A stretch of DNA of 64,000 bases from Nocardioides cavernaquae (GTDB taxonomy: Bacteria > Actinomycetota > Actinomycetes > Propionibacteriales > Nocardioidaceae). A program made the translations under genes and the position numbers. The first letter of the stretch is position 1; every line of letters starts with the position of its first letter. Where the stretch lies: positions 3,391,002 to 3,455,001 of the forward strand of contig NZ_QYRP01000002.1 of the NCBI RefSeq assembly GCF_003600895.1, read 5' to 3'. The notes beneath the pieces were generated by a model. That model was not told the origin of the DNA and made no database searches. It worked only from the letters and a program-made list of their open reading frames with translations. Below, in pieces: positions 8,511-18,193 of the stretch.

Positions 8511-9359
8511 GTGAGCTTTGACCGCTATGGCACCGACGTCCTGAACAACGACTGGCGCAAGCCGAAGAACGGCCGCGCCGTCGAGATCGAGACCGAGCTC
8601 GGATTCGTGGTCGAAGAGGTCACGACGGACTGGTGTGGCGAAGTCGTCGCGATCGACCGCGACCTGCGCACGGTCACCCTCGAGGACCGCCGCAAGAAGC
8701 GCCGCACCTTCCCGATGGGCCCGGGTTTCCTGCTCGAGGGCCGTCCGGTGATCCTCGGTCCCCCGGTGCAGCTCCGCGCGCCCGCTGCCCCCACCCGCAC
8801 CGCTTCCGGCTCGATCGCCGTCGGAGGCACCAAGGCCCGCGTCGCCCGTGCTTCGCGGATCTTCGTCGAGGGCCGCCACGACGCCGAGCTCGTCGAGAAG
8901 GTGTGGGGCGACGACCTGCGGATCGAGGGTGTCGTCGTGGAGTACCTCGACGGCATCGACGACCTGTCGGAGCACCTGCGCGACTTCGGCCCTGGGCCGA
9001 CTCGCCGTGTCGGCGTACTCGTCGACCACCTGGTGCCCGGCTCCAAGGAGTCGAAGATCGCGCAGGCCGTGATGAAGTCCGAGGTCGGCAAGCACGTCCT
9101 GATCGTCGGCCACCCCTACATCGACGTGTGGGCTGCGGTGAAGCCGTCGCGATTCGGCAAGACCGCATGGCCGACCGTCCCCCGCCACCTGGAGTGGAAG
9201 AAGGGTGTCTGCCAGGCCTGGGGCTGGCCGCACCGCGACCAGGCCGACATCGCCCGCGCCTGGAAGCACATCCTCGGTGGCGTGCGGGACTTCAACGACC
9301 TCGAGCCTGAGCTGCTGGGCCGGGTCGAGGAGCTCATCGACTTCGTGACCGCGCCGTAG
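8511..9359 (+). CDS. DUF3097 family protein
   Basis: The 282-aa product is a conserved actinobacterial protein of unknown function. The N-terminal about 100 residues look beta-rich. The C-terminal part contains IFVEGRHDAELVEKVWG (about residues 121-137) and, further on, GVLVDHLVPGSKESKIA. The Glu-Gly-X-X-Asp pattern followed by the Asp-X-His motif resembles a Toprim-like nucleotidyl-transfer or nuclease core; that reading is my inference. The GTG start lies 6 nt after a TAGCGT hexamer, suggesting a leaderless transcript. It is divergent from hrcA, which is common for this gene. Confidence 0.85.
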   Translation: MSFDRYGTDVLNNDWRKPKNGRAVEIETELGFVVEEVTTDWCGEVVAIDRDLRTVTLEDRRKKRRTFPMGPGFLLEGRPVILGPPVQLRAPAAPTRTASGSIAVGGTKARVARASRIFVEGRHDAELVEKVWGDDLRIEGVVVEYLDGIDDLSEHLRDFGPGPTRRVGVLVDHLVPGSKESKIAQAVMKSEVGKHVLIVGHPYIDVWAAVKPSRFGKTAWPTVPRHLEWKKGVCQAWGWPHRDQADIARAWKHILGGVRDFNDLEPELLGRVEELIDFVTAP

Positions 9360-9360
9360 G

Positions 9361-9768
9361 TCAGCTGCGCAAAGGGCGCCCGAACTGGTCCTTGGAGTCG
9401 CCCGCGAGGATCACGATGCCATCGATGAACGGCCACAGGCCGCCGATGCCGCAGGTGAAGATCGTGACGAGAAGCTGCGCGACGCCGAGGCCGGTCTGGC
9501 CCATGTACATGCGACCGATGCCGAGCGGGATCAGAATCTGCAGCAGACCGGCGACCAGCTTGGACTTGTCGGAGTACGGCACACCGGTGAGCGGGTGGAC
9601 GCCGTACGGCGCGGCAGGGTTGAAGCCCGGCGCGCCATAGGCCGGAGCCTGGTAGCCATAGGGACCCTGCGGCGGGACGGGCGGCTGCCCGTATGCGGGC
9701 GGCGGGGGCAGCGGGGGCAGCGGCTGGGTCGGCTCGTGGCCCTCGGGAGTCTGGGGCGTCTCGGTCAT
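9361..9768 (-). CDS. TM2 domain-containing membrane protein
   Basis: The 135-aa protein has a Pro/Tyr/Gly-rich N-terminal half (residues about 1-65, with repeated Tyr-Gly and Pro-Pro-Pro blocks). A TM2 domain follows, with two membrane helices joined by the conserved GIGRMYMGQTGLGVAQLL turn and GIGGLWPFIDGIVIL. TM2 proteins are of poorly defined function. The ATG is 6 nt after TAGGCT, so it is probably leaderless. The stop is one base from the DUF3097 stop on the opposite strand. Confidence 0.88.
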   Translation of the reverse strand: MTETPQTPEGHEPTQPLPPLPPPPAYGQPPVPPQGPYGYQAPAYGAPGFNPAAPYGVHPLTGVPYSDKSKLVAGLLQILIPLGIGRMYMGQTGLGVAQLLVTIFTCGIGGLWPFIDGIVILAGDSKDQFGRPLRS

Positions 9769-9840
9769 GCGAGGAGCCTAGGGGCGACGGGCGACGCTCG
9801 TGACCGGATCGGCCAGGCTGCGCCACTCAGTCTGCGCCGC

Positions 9841-10347
9841 TCAGTCTGGGCCGCCCTCGTCGGTGATCTCCCACTCGACCTCGAGCACCTGCGTCTGCTC
9901 GAAGGACTCCAGCTCACCGATCGCATCGGCCTCGCCGATCAGACGACGACGAACGCCGTCGGCGATCCGGCTGCTCATCGTCTCGATGGACTCGTAGACC
10001 CGGGCGGCACGCTCGTCGTGGACGGCCTGGATCCGTCGGCTGCGCTCGCGGGTGGCCGGGATGGCACGCAGGATCCCGAACGGGATCGCCGCGATCGCGC
10101 GGTGGCTCACCCGGGTGATCGAGCTGCCCATGGCCACGGCGTCCGTGCCTGTCTGGACTCCGTCGGCGATCCGCGCACGCATCGTCAGGAAGATCGTGCG
10201 TTCGTTGGACCATGCCTGTTGGCGTCGCACAGCTCGTTCCGCAGTGACCAGGGCGCGATCAGTGGCGAAGAAGAGGCGCACGGCGACGGCGGTCAGCAGG
10301 CCGACCACGACCAGTGCACCGACGGCACTAGCGAGCAGCATGGACAC
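9841..10347 (-). CDS. Hypothetical protein with N-terminal membrane anchor
   Basis: This 168-aa protein of unknown function has one N-terminal hydrophobic helix (about residues 5-27). A long, charged, Arg/Ala/Glu-rich region that is probably helical follows, ending in an acidic tail (EWEITDEGGPD). The GTG at 10347 overlaps the end of the preceding minus-strand gene by 20 bp; ATG at 10341 is an alternative start. The two genes therefore form a translationally coupled pair of single-span membrane proteins. Confidence 0.65.
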   Translation of the reverse strand: MSMLLASAVGALVVVGLLTAVAVRLFFATDRALVTAERAVRRQQAWSNERTIFLTMRARIADGVQTGTDAVAMGSSITRVSHRAIAAIPFGILRAIPATRERSRRIQAVHDERAARVYESIETMSSRIADGVRRRLIGEADAIGELESFEQTQVLEVEWEITDEGGPD

Positions 10348-10708
10348 GCACTTCGACCTCGAGGCCCTGGTCGGCCATCTCCGCCACCATCTCGCGGGAG
10401 GCCTGCTCCAGCACGATCTTGCGGAGGCGCTCAGGGGCCATCGCGGCCAGCACGCCCGCGGCCTTGTTGCGCGACAAGGCGACGTCGAGCGGGTTCAGGA
10501 CCTCCACCACCAGCAGGCGGCGGTTGCCCGCGCCCAGCGTGGCCTCGAGATCGGGTGCCATCGGCGGAGCGGGCTCGAGGAGGGACACCTCGTCGGCAAG
10601 GGCCTCGGCGCGCAGCTTGAGCGTGCGCAGCTGCCACAGCAGCAGACCGCAGATCACGGCCAGCACGACAGCAACGATCAGCGCCAGGACAGCAATGGCG
10701 AGAGTCAT
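10328..10708 (-). CDS. Hypothetical single-span membrane protein
   Basis: The 126-aa protein has an N-terminal membrane helix (about residues 2-24), a short Leu/Arg/Glu helix (KLRAEALADEVSLLEP), and a compact C-terminal domain with RRLLVVEVLNPLDVALSR and GLEVEVRVHAAR. No family is recognised. The C-terminal part resembles a small alpha/beta domain. The start ATG at 10708 is preceded by GAGGGATC. It lies just downstream of hemW and overlaps the next gene. Confidence 0.62.
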   Translation of the reverse strand: MTLAIAVLALIVAVVLAVICGLLLWQLRTLKLRAEALADEVSLLEPAPPMAPDLEATLGAGNRRLLVVEVLNPLDVALSRNKAAGVLAAMAPERLRKIVLEQASREMVAEMADQGLEVEVRVHAAR

Positions 10709-10760
10709 GCGGGATCCCTCCGACGACGCGCCCCGGCGAGGGCGCCTCTCTATTGTGCGG

Positions 10761-11978
10761 TCACGGAAGCAATTGGTGTAACACCGCGTCAGCCAACAGG
10801 CGTCCGCGTGTCGTGAGCACCAGCCGCTCGCTGTCCTCCAGCGGGCCCGGTTCCAGCAGTCCGTCGCCCACCAGCCCTGGCACCGCAGCGGCGCCCGCGG
10901 CATCGAGCACGTCGAGCGGGAGCCCGTCGCGCAGGCGCAGCTCGAGCAGCACCCGCTCGGTCCGGCGCTCCTCGTGAGTGAGCAGCTCACGCTCGTGCGC
11001 GGGCGACTCTCCCGCCGCCAGCCGCTGCGCGTAGGCGCTCGGGTGCTTGACGTTCCACCAGCGGACCCCGCCGATGTGGCTGTGCGATCCGGGGCCGATG
11101 CCCCACCAGTCAGCGCCCTGCCAGTAGAGCATGTTGTGGCGGCAGCGGCTCGCCTCGTCACGGGACCAGTTGGACACCTCGTACCAACTGAGTCCTGCGG
11201 CGCTGAGGAGCTCGTCGGCGACGAGGTACTTGTCGGCGAGGTCGTCGTCATCGGGCATCGGCAGCTCGCCACGTCGTACGCGGCGGGCGAGGGCCGTGCC
11301 TTCCTCGACGATCAGCGCATAGGCGCTCACGTGGTCGGGCTCGCACGCCAGCGCGGCCTGCACGGAGGTCTCCCAATCGGCAAGGGACTCCCCCGGCGTG
11401 CCGTAGATCAGGTCGAGGCTGACCTGGTCGAAGCCTGCTTCGCGGGCCCACTCGACCGCCCGCGGGACCCGCTCCGGGTCGTGGGTGCGGTCGAGGGTGG
11501 CCAGCACCGACGGCACCGCGGACTGCATCCCGAACGAGAGCCGGGTGTAGCCAGCCTTGCGCAGCTCCGCCAGGTACTCCGGCGAGACGCTGTCGGGGTT
11601 TGCCTCGGTCGTGACCTCGACCCCTGGGGCGAGCCCGAACTCCTCATCGATCGCCTTCAGCATCCGGCCGAGGTCGTGCGCGGGCAACAGCGTGGGCGTT
11701 CCGCCACCGAGGAAGACGGTCTCGACCGGCCGGTCGACCTGACCAAGGACCCGGCGCGCGAGGGCCATCTCGGCGACCGCCGTCTCGGCGTACGACGCCT
11801 GGTCGGCGCCGCCACCGAGCTCGGCAGAGGTGTAGGTGTTGAAGTCGCAGTAGCCGCAGCGCACGCGGCAGAACGGCACGTGCACGTAGAAGGCGAAGGG
11901 TCGCTGCTCCTGACCGGCCAGCGCGGTCGCCGGCAGGGTGCCGTCGAGAGGCGCGGGCTCGCCGTCAGGTTGCTTCAC
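10761..11978 (-). CDS. hemW: Radical SAM heme chaperone HemW
   Basis: HemW (often annotated as oxygen-independent coproporphyrinogen III oxidase) is a radical SAM protein that binds and delivers heme. The 405-aa product has the 4Fe-4S CX3CX2C motif (C37, C41, C44), FLGGGTPTLL, the SAM-binding TTEANPDS segment and the HemW-type RHNMLYW motif. The motif start is CRVRC rather than HemN-type sequence, and the overall length fits HemW. GTG at 11978 was chosen because the frame upstream has no family sequence. The actual reaction in this organism is not shown by sequence. Confidence 0.92.
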   Translation of the reverse strand: MKQPDGEPAPLDGTLPATALAGQEQRPFAFYVHVPFCRVRCGYCDFNTYTSAELGGGADQASYAETAVAEMALARRVLGQVDRPVETVFLGGGTPTLLPAHDLGRMLKAIDEEFGLAPGVEVTTEANPDSVSPEYLAELRKAGYTRLSFGMQSAVPSVLATLDRTHDPERVPRAVEWAREAGFDQVSLDLIYGTPGESLADWETSVQAALACEPDHVSAYALIVEEGTALARRVRRGELPMPDDDDLADKYLVADELLSAAGLSWYEVSNWSRDEASRCRHNMLYWQGADWWGIGPGSHSHIGGVRWWNVKHPSAYAQRLAAGESPAHERELLTHEERRTERVLLELRLRDGLPLDVLDAAGAAAVPGLVGDGLLEPGPLEDSERLVLTTRGRLLADAVLHQLLP

Positions 11979-12080
11979 GCGACCATTCTCCCAGCCCCGG
12001 CGACGTGCCCGGACCAGCCTCACAGGGAACGCACAGCCGATGCCGCGACGGCGTACAGGCTCACTGCGCAGACTCGCCAC

Positions 12081-12890
12081 ATGAGCGAGCACACGACGAA
12101 CGATCACAGGGAAGGCCTGGCCCACGACCTGCCCGGGCTGATGGCCCGCGGCTACGGCCGGCGCGGACTCCTCGGCCTGCTCGGCGGCGTGGGTGCTGCC
12201 ACCCTCGTCGTCGCCTGCAGCGCCGATGACGGCCTGACCGATGTCTCCACGGCGGTCGGCGAGGGCGAGATCCCCGAGGAGACGGCCGGCCCCTACCCGG
12301 GCGACGGCAGCAACGGGCCCGACGTACTCAGCCAGTCCGGCGTGGTCCGCGAGGACATCACGAGGAGCTTCGGCTCCGGCTCCGGCGTCGCAGCCGGAGT
12401 GGCCACAACGATCCGGCTGCGCGTCCTGCAGCTCGAGGACGGCGAGTCCACGCCGCTCGCCGGAGCGGCGGTCTACCTCTGGCACGCCGACCGCGAGGGC
12501 CGCTACTCGATGTACTCCTCCGACATCGCGGACGAGAACTACCTGCGCGGCGTCCAGGTGGCCGACAAGGACGGGTGGCTCCAGTTCAAGACCGTCTTCC
12601 CGGGCTGCTACCCGGGCCGCTGGCCGCACGTGCACTTCGAGGTCTATCCGTCGGTGGACGACGCGACGTCAGCCTCCAACCGGATGCGCACGACCCAGCT
12701 CGCGCTGCCCGAGGCCACCTGCCGCGAGGTGTACGGCGTGGCCGAGGGGTACGACAGCAGCGTGGCCAACCTGGAGCAGCTGTCCCTCGACAGCGACAAC
12801 GTCTTTTCGGACGGCTACTCGCTGCAGCTGGCCAAGGTGACCGGCTCGGCGCCGGGCGGCTACACGGCCACCCTGGCCGTGCCCGTCTGA
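12081..12890 (+). CDS. Exported intradiol ring-cleavage dioxygenase-like protein (putative lipoprotein)
   Basis: The 269-aa protein resembles the intradiol dioxygenase fold of protocatechuate 3,4-dioxygenase beta-type proteins, which open catechol rings with non-heme Fe(III). The likely iron ligands are visible: Tyr in WHADREGRYSMY, Tyr in FPGCYPGRWPHVHFEVY, and the two His of PHVH. The N-terminus has a twin-Arg segment (YGRRGLLGLLGG) followed by a hydrophobic stretch and VVAC, a lipobox-like end. This suggests Tat export and lipid anchoring at about residue 46. Secreted members of this family are common in actinobacteria and their substrates are mostly unknown. It lies alone between hemW and hisF. 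Confidence 0.82.
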   Translation: MSEHTTNDHREGLAHDLPGLMARGYGRRGLLGLLGGVGAATLVVACSADDGLTDVSTAVGEGEIPEETAGPYPGDGSNGPDVLSQSGVVREDITRSFGSGSGVAAGVATTIRLRVLQLEDGESTPLAGAAVYLWHADREGRYSMYSSDIADENYLRGVQVADKDGWLQFKTVFPGCYPGRWPHVHFEVYPSVDDATSASNRMRTTQLALPEATCREVYGVAEGYDSSVANLEQLSLDSDNVFSDGYSLQLAKVTGSAPGGYTATLAVPV

Positions 12891-12900
12891 CCCTGTCGGC

Positions 12901-13671
12901 TCAGCGGACCGGGTGACCGGCCTCGGCCAGACCGGCCTTGACGTCGTGGATGCGCAGCGTGCCGAAGTGGAAGACGCTGGCCGCGAGCACCGCGTCCGCG
13001 CCGGCGTCGACGGCCGGGGCGAAGTGCTCGACAGCGCCCGCGCCACCAGAAGCGATGACCGGGATGTTCACGGCCTCGCGGACCATGCGGATCAGCTCCA
13101 GGTCGAAGCCGTCGCGGGTGCCGTCGGCGTCCATGGAGTTCAGCAGGATCTCTCCGGCGCCGAGCTCGGCGGCCTTGACCGCCCAGGCGACTGCGTCCAG
13201 GCCGGTGCCGGTGCGGCCACCGTGGGTGGTCACCTCGAAGCCGGAGTCCGTGCGGGCCTCCCCCTTCACGCGACGGGCGTCCACAGAAAGCACGAGGACC
13301 TGGTTGCCGAACCGGTCCGCGATCTCGGCCAGCAGCTCGGGCCGGGTGATCGCGGCAGTGTTGACGCCGACCTTGTCAGCACCGGCACGGAGCAGGCGGT
13401 CGACGTCAGCAACAGCGCGTACGCCGCCACCGACGGTCAGCGGGATGAACACCTCTTCCGCGACCTTGCTGACGATCTCCATCGTCGTGCCGCGCGCGTC
13501 GCTCGAGGCCGAGATGTCGAGGAAGGTGAGCTCGTCGGCGCCCTCGGCGTCGTAGATCCGCGCCAGCTCCACCGGGTCACCGGCGTCGCGCAGGTCGAGG
13601 AAATTGATGCCCTTGACCACCCGGCCGCCGTCGACGTCCAGGCACGGGATCACGCGGACCGCGAGGCTCAT
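12901..13671 (-). CDS. hisF: Imidazole glycerol phosphate synthase subunit HisF
   Basis: HisF is the cyclase subunit that, with HisH, converts PRFAR and ammonia into imidazole glycerol phosphate and AICAR. The 256-aa beta/alpha barrel has [15 protein letters not shown] at the start, with catalytic Asp at position 12. It also has [21 protein letters not shown] (catalytic second Asp) and [12 protein letters not shown] phosphate-binding loops. Length is typical. It ends the hisD-C-B-H-priA-F gene run, 5 bp after priA. Confidence 0.97.
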   Translation of the reverse strand: MSLAVRVIPCLDVDGGRVVKGINFLDLRDAGDPVELARIYDAEGADELTFLDISASSDARGTTMEIVSKVAEEVFIPLTVGGGVRAVADVDRLLRAGADKVGVNTAAITRPELLAEIADRFGNQVLVLSVDARRVKGEARTDSGFEVTTHGGRTGTGLDAVAWAVKAAELGAGEILLNSMDADGTRDGFDLELIRMVREAVNIPVIASGGAGAVEHFAPAVDAGADAVLAASVFHFGTLRIHDVKAGLAEAGHPVR

Positions 13672-13676
13672 CCGAG

Positions 13677-14420
13677 TCAGGCCTGTCGGTCGGTGGGCAG
13701 GGTGAGGGCCAGCGCGTCCTCGAGGGTGAAGCGACCCTCGTAGAGCGCGGTGCCGGCGATCGCGCCCTCGACGCCGATCGGGACCAGCGTCATGAGCGCC
13801 AGGATGTCATCGAGGGTGGTCACGCCACCCGAGGCCACGACCGGAGCGTCGGTGCGCTCGCAGACCTGGCGGAGCAGGTCGAGGTTCGGGCCCTGGAGCA
13901 TGCCGTCCTTGTTGACGTCGGTGACGACGTAGCGGGCGCAGCCCTCGGAGTCGAGGCGGGCCAGGGTCTCCCACAGGTCGCCGCCGTCGCGGGTCCAGCC
14001 GCGGGCGGCCAGCGTGGTGCCGCGGACGTCGAGGCCGATGGCTACGCGGTCGCCCCACGTGGCGATCGCCTTCGCGCACCACTCCGGCTGCTCGAGCGCA
14101 GCGGTGCCGATGTTGACGCGGCGGCAGCCGGTGGCCATCGCAGCCTCCAGCGACTCGTCGTCGCGGATGCCTCCGGACATCTCGACCTTGATGTCGAGGG
14201 CGCCGACGATCTGCGCCTGCAGCTCGCGGTTGTTGCCGTGGCCGAACGCCGCGTCCAGGTCCACGAGGTGCAGCCACTCCGCGCCCGCGTTCTGCCAGCG
14301 CAACGCCGCCTCGATCGGGTCGCCGAAGACCTTCTCGGATCCGTCCACGCCCTGCACGAGCTGGACGGCGTGGCCGCCCTTGATGTCGACGGCGGGAAGA
14401 AGTTCGAGGTAGCTGCTCAT
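13677..14420 (-). CDS. priA: HisA/PriA-type phosphoribosyl isomerase
   Basis: This beta/alpha-barrel isomerase converts ProFAR to PRFAR in histidine synthesis. In many actinobacteria the enzyme is PriA, which also performs the TrpF step of tryptophan synthesis. The 247-aa sequence has [18 protein letters not shown], the two phosphate-binding loops ([11 protein letters not shown] and [12 protein letters not shown]) and [12 protein letters not shown]. Dual function cannot be read from sequence, so PriA is a phylogenetic inference. Start ATG at 14420 gives the usual N-terminus and is 7 nt after a TAGGAT hexamer, so a second promoter inside the operon is possible. A 61-bp gap separates it from hisH. 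Confidence 0.93.
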   Translation of the reverse strand: MSSYLELLPAVDIKGGHAVQLVQGVDGSEKVFGDPIEAALRWQNAGAEWLHLVDLDAAFGHGNNRELQAQIVGALDIKVEMSGGIRDDESLEAAMATGCRRVNIGTAALEQPEWCAKAIATWGDRVAIGLDVRGTTLAARGWTRDGGDLWETLARLDSEGCARYVVTDVNKDGMLQGPNLDLLRQVCERTDAPVVASGGVTTLDDILALMTLVPIGVEGAIAGTALYEGRFTLEDALALTLPTDRQA

Positions 14421-14481
14421 GGGGTGAATCCTAGGCAACGCGGCGCGGATGCCCGGCCCTCAGCGCGTGGGGTGGAACGAC

Positions 14482-15117
14482 TCAGAGGTTGCTGACCCAG
14501 TTGCGCAGCAGCTGCGCACCGGCGTCGCCGGACTTCTCCGGGTGGAACTGGGTGGCGCTCAGCGGGCCGTTCTCGACGGCGGCGACGAAGCGGTCCCCTC
14601 CGTGCTCGGCCCAGGTGACGAGGGGCGCGCGGGTGCGGTCATTGGTGACCAGGTCCCACGAACGCACGCCGTAGGAGTGCACGAAGTAGAAGCGCTCGTC
14701 CTCGACACCGGCGAACAGGGAGGTGCCAGCCGGAACAGAAACGGTGTTCCACCCCATGTGCGGGACGACGGGTGCCTGGAGCCGCTCGACGACACCGGGC
14801 CACTCGTCGCAACCGTCGGTCTCGACACCGTGCTCGACACCCTTGGCGAAGAGGATCTGCATGCCGACACAGATGCCGAGCACCGGACGACCACCAGCAA
14901 GCCGGCGACCGATGATCCGCTCCCCCTTGATGGCGCGCAGGCCGGCCATGCACGCGGCGTACGCACCGACGCCCGGGACCAGCAGGCCGTCGGCCTCCAG
15001 CGCGGTCTCGAAGTCGGAGGTCAGCGTGACCTCGGCGCCGGCGCGCTCGACTGCGCGCACGGCGGAGCGGAGGTTGCCGGACCCGTAGTCGAGAACGGCG
15101 ACGGAAGGCGCGCCCAT
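14482..15117 (-). CDS. hisH: Imidazole glycerol phosphate synthase subunit HisH
   Basis: HisH is the glutaminase that feeds ammonia to HisF. The 211-aa class I amidotransferase has [24 protein letters not shown], the nucleophile motif [11 protein letters not shown] (Cys) and the catalytic His-Glu pair in [16 protein letters not shown] at 15117 gives the family N-terminus. The gene starts 2 bp after the hisB stop, so the two are tightly coupled. Confidence 0.97.
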   Translation of the reverse strand: MGAPSVAVLDYGSGNLRSAVRAVERAGAEVTLTSDFETALEADGLLVPGVGAYAACMAGLRAIKGERIIGRRLAGGRPVLGICVGMQILFAKGVEHGVETDGCDEWPGVVERLQAPVVPHMGWNTVSVPAGTSLFAGVEDERFYFVHSYGVRSWDLVTNDRTRAPLVTWAEHGGDRFVAAVENGPLSATQFHPEKSGDAGAQLLRNWVSNL

Positions 15118-15119
15118 CG

Positions 15120-15722
15120 TCAGATGACACCCTTGGTCGAGGGGATGCCGGTCTCGCGCGGGTCGAGCGCGATGGCATCGCGGAAGGCCCGGGCGAACGC
15201 CTTGAACTGCGTCTCGACCAGGTGGTGCGGGTCGCGACCGGCGAGCACGCGGACGTGCAGCGCGATCTGCGCCTGGAACGCGATCGTCTCGAAGACGTGG
15301 CGGGTCAGGGAGCCGACGTAGCCGTCGTTGCCGATCTGCACGTAGATCTGGCCCTCGGGCTCCCCCGTGCACACGCAGTAGGGACGACCGGAGATGTCGA
15401 CGACGGCCTGCACCAGCGCCTCGTCGAGCGGGACAGTCGCGTCACCGAAGCGCCGCGTGCCCTTCTTGTCGCCCATCGCCTCCGCGAGCGCCTGGCCGAG
15501 CACGATCGCGGTGTCCTCGACCGTGTGGTGAGCGTCGATGTGGGTGTCGCCGACGGTGTGGACGGTGAGGTCGATCAGGCTGTGCCGCGCGAACGAGTTG
15601 AGCATGTGGTCGTAGAAACCCACGCCCGTCGAGATGGAAGCCTTGCCCGTGCCGTCGAGGTTGACCTCGACGTGGACCTTGGACTCCTTGGTCTCACGCG
15701 TGATCGTGGACGTGCGGCTCAT
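15120..15722 (-). CDS. hisB: Imidazoleglycerol-phosphate dehydratase HisB
   Basis: HisB dehydrates imidazole glycerol phosphate to imidazole acetol phosphate. The 200-aa monofunctional form carries [31 protein letters not shown] and [12 protein letters not shown], whose His and Glu residues bind the two Mn ions. No phosphatase domain is present, as usual in actinobacteria. ATG at 15722 overlaps the hisC stop by 4 bp (ATGA). Confidence 0.97.
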   Translation of the reverse strand: MSRTSTITRETKESKVHVEVNLDGTGKASISTGVGFYDHMLNSFARHSLIDLTVHTVGDTHIDAHHTVEDTAIVLGQALAEAMGDKKGTRRFGDATVPLDEALVQAVVDISGRPYCVCTGEPEGQIYVQIGNDGYVGSLTRHVFETIAFQAQIALHVRVLAGRDPHHLVETQFKAFARAFRDAIALDPRETGIPSTKGVI

Positions 15723-16822
15723 CGGAGCTCCTTCACAACATCGGTCAGTGCAGTCTTGAAAGCAGTCATCTCGTCCGGCGTGCCGATCGAGACCCGCAGC
15801 CAGCCGTCCGGCCCGGTCTCCCGGATCAGTACGCCGCGGTCGAGCAGGCCCTGCCACACCGCGTGCCGGTCCTCGAAGAGTCCGAACAGCACGAAGTTCG
15901 CGTCGCTGTCCGCCACCTCGAAGCCCCGGTCGCGGAGCCAGCCTACGGTTTCGTCGCGCTCCTTGCGGAGCTCATCGACCTTGCCGAGCAGCTCATCGGC
16001 GTGGCGCAGGGCGGCCAGCGCGGTGGCCTGGCTCACCGCAGAGAGATGGTAGGGCAGGCGCACGACGCGGATCGCGTCGAGGATCGCCTTGTCAGCGGCC
16101 AGGTAGCCGAGCCGTAGCCCTGCTCCGGCGAAGGCCTTCGACATCGTGCGGGACACGACGAGGTTGCGGTAGCGAGGCAGCAGCTCGAGGGCGCTCGGCA
16201 CCCCCTCGCGGCGGAACTCGCCGTACGCCTCGTCGACAACGAGCAAGGCCGACTCCCCCAGCTCCTCGCAGAGCACGCCGATCGCCTCGGGCGGCAGCGC
16301 GGTGCCGGTCGGGTTGTTCGGGCTCGGCAGGAGCACGACGTTGGGCCGGACCTCACGGATCAGGGCAACGGCCGCATCGAGGTCGAGCGAGAAGTCGGTC
16401 TCGCGCCGGCCGGCCACCCACGTCGTGTGGGTGTCGCGGGCGTATTCGGGATACATCGAGTACGTCGGGGCGAAGCTCAGCGCCGTGCGACCGGGACCAC
16501 CGAACGCCTGCAGCAGCTGGAGCATGACCTCGTTGGAGCCGTTGGCCGCCCAGATCTCGTCGCGCGTCAGCCCCTGGCCACCGTCGGTGTTCAGGTAGGC
16601 AGCAAGCCCCTCACGCAGCGCGGTGAACTCACGGTCGGGATAGCGGTTGAGCGTGCGTGCCGCCTCGCGCACCGACGCCGCGATGTCGTCGAGGCAGGCC
16701 TCGGACGGACCATAGGGGTTCTCGTTGACATTCAGTTGAACGGGCGCTGCGTCCTTGGTGAGCTGCGGCGCGCCGTAGGGCTCGATGCCGGCCAGCTCGG
16801 GCCGGATGGGAGGAAAGCTCAT
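15719..16822 (-). CDS. hisC: Histidinol-phosphate aminotransferase HisC
   Basis: HisC transfers an amino group from glutamate to imidazole acetol phosphate using PLP. The 367-aa fold-type I aminotransferase has VNENPYGPS near the N-terminus, [19 protein letters not shown] and [17 protein letters not shown], with the PLP-binding Lys at residue 229. Length is normal. Both ends overlap neighbours by 4 bp (hisD upstream, hisB downstream), the signature of one polycistronic unit. Confidence 0.96.
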   Translation of the reverse strand: MSFPPIRPELAGIEPYGAPQLTKDAAPVQLNVNENPYGPSEACLDDIAASVREAARTLNRYPDREFTALREGLAAYLNTDGGQGLTRDEIWAANGSNEVMLQLLQAFGGPGRTALSFAPTYSMYPEYARDTHTTWVAGRRETDFSLDLDAAVALIREVRPNVVLLPSPNNPTGTALPPEAIGVLCEELGESALLVVDEAYGEFRREGVPSALELLPRYRNLVVSRTMSKAFAGAGLRLGYLAADKAILDAIRVVRLPYHLSAVSQATALAALRHADELLGKVDELRKERDETVGWLRDRGFEVADSDANFVLFGLFEDRHAVWQGLLDRGVLIRETGPDGWLRVSIGTPDEMTAFKTALTDVVKELR

Positions 16823-18120
16823 GCGAACCTCACCCGCACGGCAGCGGCGTGGCCCGGCAGGTCCTCGGCCTCGGCCAGCGTGATCACGTGGTCGGCGACC
16901 TCCGCCAGCGCAGCGCGGCTGTAGTCGATGACGTGCACGGCCTTGAGGAACGAGCGCACGGACAGGCCCGAGCTGTGGCAGGCGCAGCCGGCCGTCGGGA
17001 GCACGTGGTTCGAGCCGGCGCAGTAGTCGCCGAGCGAGACCGGAGCGTGGTTGCCCACGAAGATCGCGCCGGCGTTGGTCACGCGCGCCGCCCAGTCGGC
17101 AGCGTCGACGGTCTGGATCTCGAGGTGCTCGGCGGCGTAGGCGTCGACGACCGCCAGGCCCTGCTCGAGGTCGTCGACCAGCACGATCGCCGACTGCTCT
17201 CCACCGAGCGCAGTGTTGATCCGCTCCTGGTGCTTCGTCGCGGCAACCTGCGCCACGAGTTCGATCTCGACCGCATCAGCCAGTGCGAGCGACGGCGTGA
17301 CCAGAACAGACGAGGCGAGCGGGTCGTGCTCCGCCTGGGAGATCAGGTCCGCAGCAACGTACGCCGCGTCGGCGCTGTCGTCGGCGAGCACCGCGATCTC
17401 GGTCGGACCGGCCTCGGAGTCGATGCCGATCTGACCCTTGAGCAGGCGCTTGGCCGACACCACGTAGATGTTGCCCGGACCCGTGACCAGGTCAACGCGA
17501 CGGCACGGGCCGGCGCCGTAGGCGTACATGGCGATCGCCTGGGCGCCGCCCACGGCGTACACCTCGTCGATGCCGAGCAGCGCGCAGGCGGCGAGGATCG
17601 TCGGGTGCGGCAGGCCGCCGAACTCCTTCTGCGGAGTCGAGGTCAGCGCGATGGACTTCACGCCCGCGACCTGCGCCGGGACGACGTTCATGATCACGCT
17701 GGAGACCAGCGGCGCGAGGCCGCCCGGGACGTAGAGGCCGACGCGGTTGACCGGGATCAGCTTGTGGGTGACCGTCGCACCCTCGCCGAGCGAGGTGACC
17801 GTGTCGTGCTCCATCTCGGCCTCGCAGGTGATCCGCAGGCGCCTGATCGACTCCTCCAGACCGGCCCGGATGTCGGGGTCGAGGTCCTCCAGAGCGCGCG
17901 CGATCGCCGAGACCGGGACAGCGATCTCGGTCTGCGTCACCCCGTCGAACCTGGCGGAGTACTCCACGATGGCGTCGACACCGCGATCGCGGACGTCGTC
18001 GCAGATCGGGCGGACGACATGAAGGGCAGCCTCGACGTCGAACGCAGCACGCGGGACAGCGGTGCGGTAGTCGACAGGCGTCCCGGTCTGGGCGCCCCGG
18101 AGGTCGATGCGGCGGATCAT
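16819..18120 (-). CDS. hisD: Histidinol dehydrogenase HisD
   Basis: HisD performs the last two oxidations from histidinol to histidine with NAD and a zinc ion. The 433-aa protein has [16 protein letters not shown], the NAD-binding VTGPGNIYV segment, [14 protein letters not shown], and [13 protein letters not shown] with the zinc and base residues. It is the first gene of the operon. A TAGAAT hexamer 6 nt before the ATG suggests a leaderless operon promoter in the 73-bp gap to the divergent gene at 18194. Confidence 0.97.
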   Translation of the reverse strand: MIRRIDLRGAQTGTPVDYRTAVPRAAFDVEAALHVVRPICDDVRDRGVDAIVEYSARFDGVTQTEIAVPVSAIARALEDLDPDIRAGLEESIRRLRITCEAEMEHDTVTSLGEGATVTHKLIPVNRVGLYVPGGLAPLVSSVIMNVVPAQVAGVKSIALTSTPQKEFGGLPHPTILAACALLGIDEVYAVGGAQAIAMYAYGAGPCRRVDLVTGPGNIYVVSAKRLLKGQIGIDSEAGPTEIAVLADDSADAAYVAADLISQAEHDPLASSVLVTPSLALADAVEIELVAQVAATKHQERINTALGGEQSAIVLVDDLEQGLAVVDAYAAEHLEIQTVDAADWAARVTNAGAIFVGNHAPVSLGDYCAGSNHVLPTAGCACHSSGLSVRSFLKAVHVIDYSRAALAEVADHVITLAEAEDLPGHAAAVRVRFA

Positions 18121-18193
18121 GGGGCAATTCTAGGTGGGCGCGCGGTCGCGCTTCCTCCGGATTCCACGTCGGCCGCGCACTAGGGTTGTTGAC
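18121..18193. promoter_or_regulatory. Divergent promoter region between hisD and the Lon-domain gene
   Basis: Two -10-like hexamers face opposite ways. TAGAAT (minus strand) lies 6 nt before the hisD ATG, and TAGGGT (plus strand, from 18181) lies 7 nt before the GTG at 18194. Both fit leaderless transcripts. No convincing -35 or operator palindrome is visible. Confidence 0.5.
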
